In this document: positions 42,412-50,599 of the stretch, piece by piece
How positions within the stretch are numbered: position 1 is the stretch's first letter
Layout: each line of letters begins with the position of its first letter
Assembly: GCF_020164745.1 (NCBI RefSeq)
Contig: NZ_JAIUGV010000020.1
Coordinates: 28,565 to 92,564, forward strand
DNA length: 64,000 bases
Direction: 5' to 3'
Source of the DNA: Mesorhizobium sp. ES1-4
Lineage (GTDB): Bacteria; Pseudomonadota; Alphaproteobacteria; Rhizobiales; Rhizobiaceae
The notes under the pieces: generated by a model
Told to the model about the DNA's origin: nothing
Seen by the model: only the letters and a program-made list of their open reading frames with translations
Database searches by the model: none
Made by a program: the position numbers and the translations under genes

Positions 42412-42436
42412 AACTGACAACGCGCTACTTTGTTCC
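42412..42436 (-). promoter_or_regulatory. RpoE2/EcfG-type promoter of the dehydrogenase-oxidase operon
   Basis: Minus-strand GGAAC-N16-AGTT. Start of transcription would be near 42405, giving a leader of about 85 bases. The -10 overlaps the second CAATTCGAAC repeat. Confidence 0.5.
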
Positions 42437-42799
42437 AGATGCCTAAGACGACGTTAGATTGGCGGATGAATGCGCGGTCCCGAAGATTTGGTTTGGGTCG
42501 CGGGCTTACCGATCTAAAGTAGCGTGAGCGACATGGGCCTGCGCGCATTCGCACATTCGGTTGCGCCGCAGAACGTGCGAACGTCTATCCTGCCGGGCAA
42601 CCTTGCCGCGGTGCGGAACAAGCGCGACTGGCTTGCGTTTGGGGGCAATGAAGCAACTTCGATCAGATTTCGCAGTGATCGCTCAACCTGCCTGCTGGCT
42701 GGCTCTCTTGCTTTTGGTTGTCCCTTACGGGGTGGGAGTCTTCTTGTTGGTAAGGACGTGCCACTGCTTATGAGTTAGCCGTGTTCCCTGGACGAGGCG
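42437..42799. other. Intergenic region upstream of the dehydrogenase operon
   Basis: No supported gene. A 41-codon hydrophobic frame (42648-42773, plus strand, MKQLRSDFAVIAQPACWLAL) could be a small membrane peptide, but its ribosome site is too close to the ATG. Confidence 0.35.
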
Positions 42800-44140
42800 C
42801 TAAAGCTGCGTGTGCAACCGGCTGGCAAGCCAGTCCGAGAGCTTCTCGACCAATGGACGTGATCTCCACTCGGCCAGACTGATTTCTCTCGACCGCTTCA
42901 GGTCTTGGTTGAACAGATCGATCTGCGTCTGCGCGAATTGCTTGCCGTAGACGTTGAGCGTGGCTTCGTCATTCAACCGCAAAGACCGCTCGTCGAGATT
43001 TGTCGAACCAAAGCTCGTCCAGACGTCGTCGACGATTAGCAATTTTGGATGATACATCGTCGGCTGATACTCGTAGATCCGCACGCCGGCCCCGAGCAAT
43101 TTACCCCAGAAATGGCGCGAGGCTTTTCGCACAATCGGGACATCCGACAGCGAATTGGGAACGATTACGTCGACTGTCACGCCTCTTTTCCTGGCATCCA
43201 TTATCTGTTGGAGCGCGATGTCGTCCGGGACGAAATAGGCCATGCCAATGCGCAAATGGTCTTTGGCCGCGGCTATGGCGGCAAGCATCATCAGCTCCAT
43301 GTTCTCCGAGCCGTTCGGCTGCGAGGAAAGGATAAGCTGGGCACCGAGTTCGCCCGCGGCTTCAAGCGGCGGGTAGAACTTCTCGCCCTGCAATGTCTCG
43401 CCGGCGGCTTCAAACCAGTTCTCCGCGAAGGCCGCCTGGAATGCGGCTACGGAAGGCCCTTCGATCTGGTAATGCGTGTCGCGCCATTCATTTGGGTTGC
43501 GCGCATCGCCCAACCAGTTGTCTGCAATGCCGACGCCGCCTGTGAAGGCGACCTTTCCGTCAACGATGAGAAGCTTGCGATGCGTCCGGTTGTTTATACG
43601 GTCGAGCGTGTACCAGGAGATCGGCCGGTAGCGCTGGAACTGCACCCCCGCACTTGTCATGATCCTGATCAGCTTCTCGTCAAACGGGAGACTGCCAAGC
43701 CAGTCGACGAGCACCCGCACTTCGACGCCCTCGCGCGCTTTGGTGGCCAAGGCCGCTGCGAATTCGTAACCGACCGATCCCGACCAATAGATGTAGGTTT
43801 CCAAATCGACGGTCAATCGGGCCGAACGGATTGAGTGCAGCATGGCTGGAAAAATCTCGTCACCATTGACCAGAGTCTGCACGGCGTTCGCACCGAATAT
43901 CTGCCCTTGCGAGTAGTTGCTCATGCTTCTCGCGAATTGAGGATCTGCCGCATAGAAATGGTGCGGTACGATCATGCGGATCGCACGCGTCTCAGGGATC
44001 GAGTTGACTGCTAGCAAGGTGACCAGAGTGGCGATGAGGGCGACGGCCGCATATTTTAGCCCGCCGACCAGCCTCTCCTGATTTCGCCCCGACCTCAAGG
44101 GTGCCGCACCTGCCGGTGGTGCCGCGAGGGGAAATTGCAC
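42800..44140 (-). CDS. Phospholipase D-type cardiolipin synthase
   Basis: 446 residues starting at GTG 44140 with GGGAGA upstream; one N-terminal membrane helix. Two HKD motifs: THRKLLIVDGKVAFTGG and YHPKLLIVDDVWTSFGSTNLDERS, both with intact His, Lys and Asp, as in ClsA/ClsB-like enzymes that join phospholipids to cardiolipin. The C-terminus (WRSRPLVEKLSDWLASRL) matches the family. It starts 3 bases after the stop of a small upstream frame and is likely in the same transcript, driven by a stress-type promoter at 44410. Confidence 0.88.
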   Translation of the reverse strand: MQFPLAAPPAGAAPLRSGRNQERLVGGLKYAAVALIATLVTLLAVNSIPETRAIRMIVPHHFYAADPQFARSMSNYSQGQIFGANAVQTLVNGDEIFPAMLHSIRSARLTVDLETYIYWSGSVGYEFAAALATKAREGVEVRVLVDWLGSLPFDEKLIRIMTSAGVQFQRYRPISWYTLDRINNRTHRKLLIVDGKVAFTGGVGIADNWLGDARNPNEWRDTHYQIEGPSVAAFQAAFAENWFEAAGETLQGEKFYPPLEAAGELGAQLILSSQPNGSENMELMMLAAIAAAKDHLRIGMAYFVPDDIALQQIMDARKRGVTVDVIVPNSLSDVPIVRKASRHFWGKLLGAGVRIYEYQPTMYHPKLLIVDDVWTSFGSTNLDERSLRLNDEATLNVYGKQFAQTQIDLFNQDLKRSREISLAEWRSRPLVEKLSDWLASRLHTQL

Positions 44141-44143
44141 ATA

Positions 44144-44404
44144 TCAATCTCCCTGCTGTTCGCGGCTGCGATGGTTTTCAATTTCCTCCGGTTCCTTGTC
44201 TTCGATGCGGGTGACTTTTGAAGCCGAACTGTTTGCTTGCAACTCCTCACGCAACCTGGCGTGGATCGCCCGGTCATCGCGATGCTATGCCCGTACGGCA
44301 TCATCGACCGGCGAGGAGATTAGCTGCTCCATGCCATGCCGCAGGCCGAGAAGTTTCGGGCCAATCGAGGTGAGAACGCTGATGATCGGTTGATGCGCCA
44401 TCAT
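44144..44404 (-). pseudogene. 86-codon small gene interrupted by an in-frame TAG
   Basis: One uninterrupted phase runs from the ATG at 44404 to the TGA at 44144 except for a TAG at codon 40 (44285-44287). Before it: MMAHQPIISVLTSIGPKLLG... VDDAVRA; after it: HRDDRAIHARLREELQANSSASK and an acidic tail ending EQQGD. Both halves look like coding sequence. The promoter at 44410-44434 would give an almost leaderless message, so a downstream start is also possible. Function unknown. Confidence 0.45.
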
Positions 44405-44409
44405 CAACA

Positions 44410-44434
44410 AACTTTCGATCATGAAGCAAGTTCC
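44410..44434 (-). promoter_or_regulatory. RpoE2/EcfG-type promoter upstream of the cardiolipin synthase unit
   Basis: Minus-strand GGAAC-N16-AGTT. Confidence 0.45.
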
Positions 44435-44669
44435 GGCTCTGGCACATGAGCAGTTTACCGATTTGGCCATGCCGCGGCTTGGTGCTGGGCTGCCAGAAAG
44501 CGCTGGATCACCAGGGTTCCCTTCCGAACCTTGATCGTTTTCGCCTGACGGTTGCATGGTCGAACTGCCTTGAGACGTGTCGGAAAGCGGTTGTCGGGTG
44601 CATCGTTTTCCGCACCGTTGTCACGACGCTGATTTCGGTCGCACCTCTCCTCGACAGTTCTACACATTG

Positions 44670-45190
44670 CCACGACAACGATCCAGCCGGCTTGCGAACG
44701 CGGCTCGATCAGACCGCTTCGCGTCGCCACGGGCGGCAACAAGAGGAGCACGAAGATCTTCAGGTGCGAATTGCAGGCGCCATTTCGCGCTTCGCGGGAA
44801 GCATGAGCTTTGTCTATTTGCACCTTGCAATTCTTGTCGCCTGGATTGTTGCAAACCCTGGCGCGATTCCCGCCCCAGCTTGGGATCCGACCTTCGTCAT
44901 CCTGGCCATGGCCGCCTCGGTCGAGGCAATCCTCCTGTCCACTTTCGTGGTTATCAGTCAGAACAGAATATCTGAACACAGCGAGCGCCGAGCGGAGCTG
45001 GGATTTGCATCAGCCTTCTCAACGAGCACGAAACCACGCGGCTCATCGAAATGGTGGCTGCATTGACAGAGCGATTGGATGTTTCGACACCGGTCGACCA
45101 GAAACTGCCGCAACTGGCCGAGAACGTCGATTCCCGTCAGGTGATGAGACAGACTCCAGCAAGCTTCTGGGGATGGGGAGAAACCTTGAG
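44670..45190 (+). pseudogene. Frameshifted DUF1003 membrane protein gene
   Basis: The first frame encodes AISRFAGSMSFVYLHLAILVAWIV, then VEAILLSTFVVISQNRISEHSERRAEL, the two-helix core of DUF1003 proteins. Near 45000-45010 the frame is lost, and the expected continuation ISLLNEHETTRLIEMVAALTERL is found in another frame up to about 45140. The 5' boundary is uncertain. Confidence 0.65.
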
Positions 45191-45361
45191 CAAAAGACGA
45201 GTCAGCTTCGTCAATGCTGGCGCAGAGCGAGCGTGCGAACGCCCGCAATGCCGGAACAAGGTCGATCAGACTCGTCCGCGCTTCCGCTTAGGATTCGGTT
45301 TGGCAGAATGCGATCAATCGTACGCGCCTCCACTGCCTGGACCCTTTAATGTGCATTTGCA

Positions 45362-45386
45362 GGAACAGGGTTGCTCCGCTGACGTT
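45362..45386 (+). promoter_or_regulatory. RpoE2/EcfG promoter of the Mfd-like helicase gene (exact match)
   Basis: GGAAC-N16-CGTT, exact consensus, 26 bases before the GTG at 45413. It argues against the earlier GTG at 45395, which would lie at the transcription start. Confidence 0.75.
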
Positions 45387-45412
45387 CCCCACTGGTGCAA
45401 GGTAAGACTTCA

Positions 45413-48400
45413 GTGAACAGACCTATTTCGCGGACGGAAATTATCGAGCAAACCGATCATCCGGCGAATGACAGAGATCTTCCGAGAGAACAGGGCGTCC
45501 CGCCTTCTGCGGCGATTGCGGCGGCTCTGGCCGACTCGCTGGAGGACAATCCGAACAAATACATTGTTCACATAGCCGCCTCGGAACGCAGTGCCGAAGA
45601 CATCGCTGAAGCTCTGCGTCAGTTCCTGCCGGGCGCGGAGAACATCTTCCTGCCCTCCTGGGACTGCCTGCCTTACGACAGGGTGTGGCCGACACGCGCC
45701 AATATGGGGAAAAGGCTCCGCGCGCTGAGCGAGATCGCAAGCCAGCCCCAAGGTCCGCGCGTCGTGGTTCTGTCGATCGAGACCACTCTGCAGCGGGTGC
45801 CCCCCGCACCAGTCATTGCCAGCGGCTTCACAATTCTGGAGCCCGGACAAAAGTTCGACCCGGATGATTTCCGCACGAGAGCTGAGGCGATTGGATACGG
45901 TGTCGATGAGAGAGTCGATGAACCGGGAGAGATAGCCTTTCGGGGCGACCTAATGGATATTTTTCCCGCCGGCGCCGATCACCCCGTTCGTGTTGTCCTC
46001 GGTCCGGATAGCTGCATCCGAGAACTCAGGACATACGACCCGATCAGCCAGCTTAGCGAACAATCGCGTGAGTCGATCACGGTTGGACCGGCGTCCGAAC
46101 TGATTTTTGAAACGGGGAACCATCCCGAGTTGGCGGCCATGCGCGCGACGTCGATGGAAGAACGCCTTGTCGCCTTGTATGGCAGTATGCCATCGTTCTT
46201 CGATCTTGCATCCAGCGGCTCGGTCTCCTTGCCAGAAGGGCTCGAAGGCCCGCCACTCGACCGGTTTCTGGACCTGATCGAAGACGCGCGTCGTGGCAGG
46301 CAGGAGGTTGCCGGGCCAACAAAACCCTTGCCGGAACAATTTTACCTGTCGCGTGAGGAATGGGACGCCGCAGTTCGTAAACGCTGCAGAACAAGTCCTA
46401 CTGTTTCCTCCACCCGAGTTCCCAAGTTCTATCGGCAAGCGCGATCCCGAGATCAATTTGCCGAGTTTGTGCAAAGACAGACAAGGTCGGGTGTCCGTGT
46501 GGTGTTCACGGGAGAGGCCCCTGAACTGCAGCGAGCGGATCGTCTGCTCGATCGGAAGCTTGGCCGGCGTATGGAAGCGGCGGCGGACTGGCCGCAAATC
46601 CGTTCGGCCGCAAGCGGCTCTCTTCTCAAGGCTGAATTCGTCATCGACGAAGGATTCGCCGACGAGCGATCCTGTATAGCGATGGTGGCCGCGACCGACC
46701 TATTTGGCCCGGCTTTGAAGGCAAACGCCGGCGCGGCCACCAGTATGCTCGAACCCGAGTTGCGCATTGGCGATGTCGTCGTGCATGAGGATCATGGACT
46801 GGCCGCGCTTGTGGCGGTCGAACAGGTCGACTTGGCCGGCCAACAACAGGATGTCGTCAGGCTGGAATATCATGGCGGAGCTTCCTTGCTGGTTCCGATC
46901 GATGAGTTTGGGCGGATATGGCGCTACGGGTCGGATCCCGATGCGGTGCCGCTCGATCGCTTGAACAGCGACGGGTGGCTAAGTCGACGCAAGGCTGCGC
47001 TGCGCGACATCGACAGGATAGCCAAGCGTCTGGTGAGCCTTGCGAAAGCCAGGTCCAGCCAGCCAGCCGAGATCATAAAACCCTCCCGCGCGGACCTGGC
47101 CCGGTTTGCGGCGAAATTTCCCTACACCGAGACTCCCGACCAGGCTGCCGCCATCTGCGAAGTGCTCGACGACTTGTCGTCGGGGAAGACAATGAAGCGG
47201 CTTGTCTGCGGAGACGTCGGCTTCGGAAAGACAGAGGTGGCCCTGCGTGCCTGCGCCGCCGCGGCGCTCTGTGGCAAGCAGGTTGCGGTCATAACGCCGA
47301 CAACCGTGCTGGCACGCCAGCACTATGAGACGTTCAGCCGCCGGTTTGCGGACACAGGGCTCGAGGTCGCCCACCTATCAAGAATGGTTGGAGTGGCGGA
47401 GGCGAGAACGGTCAAGGAGCGGCTGCGGAGCGGCCAAGTCGCGGTGGTTGTGGGTACGCAAGCCCTGGCGGCCAAGAGCGTCACCTTCGCCAATCTCGGA
47501 CTGCTGGTGGTCGACGAGGAGCACCGGTTCGGCGTCAAGTTGAAGCGGGCGCTGCGGAACATGGCGTCCCGCCTTCATACGCTGAGCATGAGCGCCACGC
47601 CGATACCGCGGACGCTGCAATCGGCGATGTCGGGTATCCAGGAGGTCAGCGTCCTCAACTCTCCGCCCGCCAAAAGACGGCCCGTCCGTACAATCCTGGC
47701 GCCCTTCGATCCAGCTTCGGTAAGAGCCGCCCTTTTGCGCGAATTTCGCCGGGGCGGACAGAGTTTCCTGGTGGTTCCGCGCATCGAAGACATCGATCCG
47801 GTTCGCCAGCAGCTAAACAGGCTGGTGCCGGAACTCGCCGTTAAGACGGCGCATGGCGAAATGAAAGGAGGACAACTGGACGAAATCATGGTGGGGTTCG
47901 CTGACGGTGACGGCGACGTCCTGTTGAGCACCAACATCATCGAGAGCGGCCTCGACGTACCGCGGGCCAACACCATTCTGATCTGGCGGGCGGACAGGTT
48001 CGGTCTGGCACAGTTGCACCAGCTTCGCGGCCGGGTCGGAAGGGGAGCGGTGCAGGCCATTGCCTTTCTTCTGACCGAGCCTGGCGTCGAACTGGCCGAA
48101 GGCACAAGAGCTCGACTTTCGACCATGATTGCGCTCGATCGGCTTGGCTCCGGCCTGGCGATCAGTCAAAGGGACCTCGACCTGCGCGGGGCAGGAGATC
48201 TCTTCGGCGAAGATCAAGCCGGGCACATGAAACTGATCGGCGCGGGCCTTTATCAGCATTTGCTGAAGCGGGCGGTCTCGATGGCTGGAGGAGGGGCCGA
48301 TCCCGACAGGCAGCTTGCCGACATCAACGGCACCGGAAACGGGACCTTTCCTGAAAGCTACGTCAGCGAGCCCACGGTTCGTGTGGGCCTTTATGCGAGG

Positions 48401-48754
48401 CTGTCTCGCATGACCTCCGAGACGGACCTTGACGCATTCGGCGAAGAACTCGAGGACCGCTTTGGAGAGATGCCCGCCGAAGTAGCGGATTTACTGGAAT
48501 TTACCAGGTTGCGCATAGCCGCGGCGGAACAGGGCATCAGCAAGATCGATGTGGGACCCGAAGCCATTGCGATCACCTTCGGCAAGAAACCAGTGGGATC
48601 CGAATGGCGCTTCGAGAACGCACCGAGATTCGAGTTCCGCCACGGTCGGTTGATTTTCAGGTCAGCGACCCAGCCCCGCGGCTCAGATATCGGTGCCGTC
48701 CGCTCGGTGCTCGGCGCCTTGCGTGCGGCCCAGCCGAGCCGGCGCCAAGGATGA
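45413..48754 (+). CDS. mfd: Divergent transcription-repair coupling factor (Mfd-like helicase)
   Basis: 1113 residues from the GTG at 45413 (AAGG about 10 bases upstream). N-terminal UvrB-like region, a CarD-type RNA-polymerase-interaction domain (LRIGDVVVHEDHGLAALVAVEQ), then a RecG-like motor: GDVGFGKTEVALRA near residue 600, VVDEEHRFGVKLK near 700, SATPIPRTLQSAMSG, and LHQLRGRVGRG. C-terminal TRCF domain present (LYARLSRMTSETDLDAFGEELEDRFGEMP). It is shorter and more divergent than a housekeeping Mfd, with DEEH in motif II, so a stress-induced second copy is likely. Confidence 0.85.
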   Translation: MNRPISRTEIIEQTDHPANDRDLPREQGVPPSAAIAAALADSLEDNPNKYIVHIAASERSAEDIAEALRQFLPGAENIFLPSWDCLPYDRVWPTRANMGKRLRALSEIASQPQGPRVVVLSIETTLQRVPPAPVIASGFTILEPGQKFDPDDFRTRAEAIGYGVDERVDEPGEIAFRGDLMDIFPAGADHPVRVVLGPDSCIRELRTYDPISQLSEQSRESITVGPASELIFETGNHPELAAMRATSMEERLVALYGSMPSFFDLASSGSVSLPEGLEGPPLDRFLDLIEDARRGRQEVAGPTKPLPEQFYLSREEWDAAVRKRCRTSPTVSSTRVPKFYRQARSRDQFAEFVQRQTRSGVRVVFTGEAPELQRADRLLDRKLGRRMEAAADWPQIRSAASGSLLKAEFVIDEGFADERSCIAMVAATDLFGPALKANAGAATSMLEPELRIGDVVVHEDHGLAALVAVEQVDLAGQQQDVVRLEYHGGASLLVPIDEFGRIWRYGSDPDAVPLDRLNSDGWLSRRKAALRDIDRIAKRLVSLAKARSSQPAEIIKPSRADLARFAAKFPYTETPDQAAAICEVLDDLSSGKTMKRLVCGDVGFGKTEVALRACAAAALCGKQVAVITPTTVLARQHYETFSRRFADTGLEVAHLSRMVGVAEARTVKERLRSGQVAVVVGTQALAAKSVTFANLGLLVVDEEHRFGVKLKRALRNMASRLHTLSMSATPIPRTLQSAMSGIQEVSVLNSPPAKRRPVRTILAPFDPASVRAALLREFRRGGQSFLVVPRIEDIDPVRQQLNRLVPELAVKTAHGEMKGGQLDEIMVGFADGDGDVLLSTNIIESGLDVPRANTILIWRADRFGLAQLHQLRGRVGRGAVQAIAFLLTEPGVELAEGTRARLSTMIALDRLGSGLAISQRDLDLRGAGDLFGEDQAGHMKLIGAGLYQHLLKRAVSMAGGGADPDRQLADINGTGNGTFPESYVSEPTVRVGLYARLSRMTSETDLDAFGEELEDRFGEMPAEVADLLEFTRLRIAAAEQGISKIDVGPEAIAITFGKKPVGSEWRFENAPRFEFRHGRLIFRSATQPRGSDIGAVRSVLGALRAAQPSRRQG

Positions 48755-49235
48755 TGGGGTCGGGCTCGGCGTCGTCCATGATGAGGGTGAGCTTGGCACC
48801 ATGGGCCGGATCTGGTCGGCGACGCCAGGCAATTCAGTGCTGATGGCTTCCGGCGTTCCTGGGCGAAGGCGATGGCGATGAAGGCCGAGACGACACGCCG
48901 GCCGATCTTTACCACATGGTGAAGACGTTGAGCACGACGTGAATCTGGCACCTTTGCCGCATCGCGCCAAGCACCCTGGCGGCTGGTCAGGGCTGAATGC
49001 TTTGGGGAGACCGTCTCCTCGATGCGGCCGCCGCTGTGCCGGACAGTCGACCGCCCGGCCGCGGCGCCTTCTTCTATTTCGAGGCGAGCAGCCCTGGGCG
49101 AAGAACTACCCTTATGTCCAACATGGCCGAGGAACTGCCGGCGATCGTTCCTGCTATTTCCCGGTGGACGCGTGGCACGCACCTTGCTTCGAGGGCGATG
49201 GCCTACGGGGCATCCGGCAACCCGCTCCAATCCTT
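48755..49235. other. Region without a supported gene
   Basis: About 480 bases. Fragments such as ELPGVADQIRPM and MDDAEPDPII on the minus strand hint at a decayed gene, but no family is recognised. Confidence 0.35.
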
Positions 49236-49260
49236 GGAACCCTAACGATGAGCGCGAGTT
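49236..49260 (+). promoter_or_regulatory. RpoE2/EcfG-type promoter of the small-protein pair
   Basis: GGAAC-N16-AGTT, 25 bases before the ATG at 49285. Confidence 0.5.
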
Positions 49261-49284
49261 TTGTTTGAAACGTGGAGAAGACTG

Positions 49285-49425
49285 ATGACAGAACGAAGAA
49301 GGGAGAACCCCGACGGCCTCGTGGAAGGCTTTGGAAAACTCGACAAGGAAATGCGGGCCACGCGAGATCTCGGCAAAGGCAATCGAAGCGCCAACCGGTC
49401 CGTGGCGCACCAAAAAGGCAAGTAG
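49285..49425 (+). CDS. Small hypothetical protein (46 residues)
   Basis: Begins MTERRRENPDGLVEGFGKLDKE and is rich in charged residues. GGAGAAG precedes the ATG and a stress-type promoter lies upstream. It is followed after 5 bases by the helix-hairpin-helix gene, so the two form a small operon. Function unknown. Confidence 0.55.
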   Translation: MTERRRENPDGLVEGFGKLDKEMRATRDLGKGNRSANRSVAHQKGK

Positions 49426-49430
49426 CAAGC

Positions 49431-49682
49431 ATGAAAGCCATCCGGAACGCTGCCGCCACGCAGCATGATGCCACTGCTCATCACGCCGGCCAGGTTCTCG
49501 ACATCAATTCGGCTTCGCAGGATGAGCTGGCGGCACTTCCTGGCCTTGATGCTCAGTTGGCCCGCCAGTTGTGCCACAGCCGGCCTTTCAAGCGATGGGC
49601 CGAGGTCGAGGCGCTGGAGGGATTCGATGCCGCACTGGTGGAGCGGCTGAAGGCCGGCCCAGCCGCGATCAGGACGTTGTGA
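49431..49682 (+). CDS. Small helix-hairpin-helix protein
   Basis: 83 residues; the segment LDINSASQDELAALPGLDAQLARQLCHSRPFKRWAEVEAL is a ComEA/PulK-type helix-hairpin-helix pair, a non-specific DNA-binding fold. No signal peptide and no other domain. Placed behind a stress-type promoter near DNA-repair genes, it may be a small DNA-binding accessory. Confidence 0.7.
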   Translation: MKAIRNAAATQHDATAHHAGQVLDINSASQDELAALPGLDAQLARQLCHSRPFKRWAEVEALEGFDAALVERLKAGPAAIRTL

Positions 49683-49769
49683 TCAGATTAGCCGTGGCTA
49701 ACGTCCAAGCGCACATCAGCGTCCTGCGAGATCACACCGGGCCTGTTGGGTGATCGATGTCCGCGCCGC

Positions 49770-49993
49770 CCTGATAGCGTCTCTGCCGCCCGCTCTTTCC
49801 CTCGCTGCCGACATGGCTTACGACAGCGCTGGCTTGCGCAGTTTCTCGCCGAACGGGGCACGTTCCCGTCTATCGTCAGCCCAACGTCATCGAACGCCTG
49901 TTCTGCGGGCCCATGGACTGACGGCGCATTAGCCACGCGCCACGAAAGCTCGCTGCCACTTCACAGCCGCCGTCCTCATCGCTGCAATCATTT
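49770..49993 (+). mobile_element. Remnant of an IS5-type transposase
   Basis: Fragments in several frames resemble the C-terminal half of a DDE transposase: ADMAYDSAGLR, FLAERGTFP, NVIERLF and, before a TAA, FTAAVLIAAII. Multiple frameshifts show long inactivation. No terminal inverted repeats were identified. Confidence 0.55.
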
Positions 49994-50251
49994 AATTGGT
50001 GGTCTGATCGAATCTAGAGTCTAGCGTGGATGCGTACACAAGGGCGCGCCAGCTTTGCGCCATGAACAGCACTGGCCGACCCGTCCGAGGTCATACTTCC
50101 TGCAAATCGCGCCGGCCTCAGCGGTCTGCGGTGGCCATATCCCGTCTGCTCTCGTCGCTAGTTGGCAAACGCATTGCATTTATTGACGTAAGCGGTGTCT
50201 CGATGAAGCAGTCTTCAACGCCGACATCCTGGTAATCGACCGTCGCCCTAG

Positions 50252-50596
50252 CTATCGCGCCCGGACTGGTTGGGCTATCGAACGGCAGCTATCCTTGGCC
50301 ACACCCGAGAGCAGACCGTCTGTTCCCGCCCAAAGGCGGCATACCGCGATCGAAAGCGATGACGTGACAAGTGTCCACATCGCCTTGTTGTGGAATTTGC
50401 GGCGGTAATGCTCCATCGCGCTATCGATCAGCACCGATACGGCAATCACGCCGGCCGCGCGATTGAGCCGCCTCGCCGAGGTCACCGTCGCTGTCGGCGC
50501 GGTACGCCACGATCTCCGCGTCGCGAGTGGCATTCCCTCGTCAGGCCAACATCGTAACGGACGGCGCAGCCGCTCGCGCCTCTCGAACAAGGCCAT
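50252..50596 (-). CDS. Hypothetical protein at the end of the SDR-PoxB operon, possibly decayed
   Basis: 114 codons; the middle (AAGVIAVSVLIDSAMEHYRRKFHNKAMWTLVTSSLSIAV) reads like two membrane helices joined by a conserved-looking HYRxxFHN segment. The N- and C-terminal thirds are low complexity and may be shifted out of their original frames. It starts 4 bases after the stop of the PoxB-like gene. Function unknown. Confidence 0.4.
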   Translation of the reverse strand: MALFERRERLRRPLRCWPDEGMPLATRRSWRTAPTATVTSARRLNRAAGVIAVSVLIDSAMEHYRRKFHNKAMWTLVTSSLSIAVCRLWAGTDGLLSGVAKDSCRSIAQPVRAR

Positions 50597-50599
50597 TCT

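Noticed and set aside
48391..49428. 345-codon minus-strand frame
   Set aside because: Partly antisense to the Mfd-like gene; no recognisable domain.
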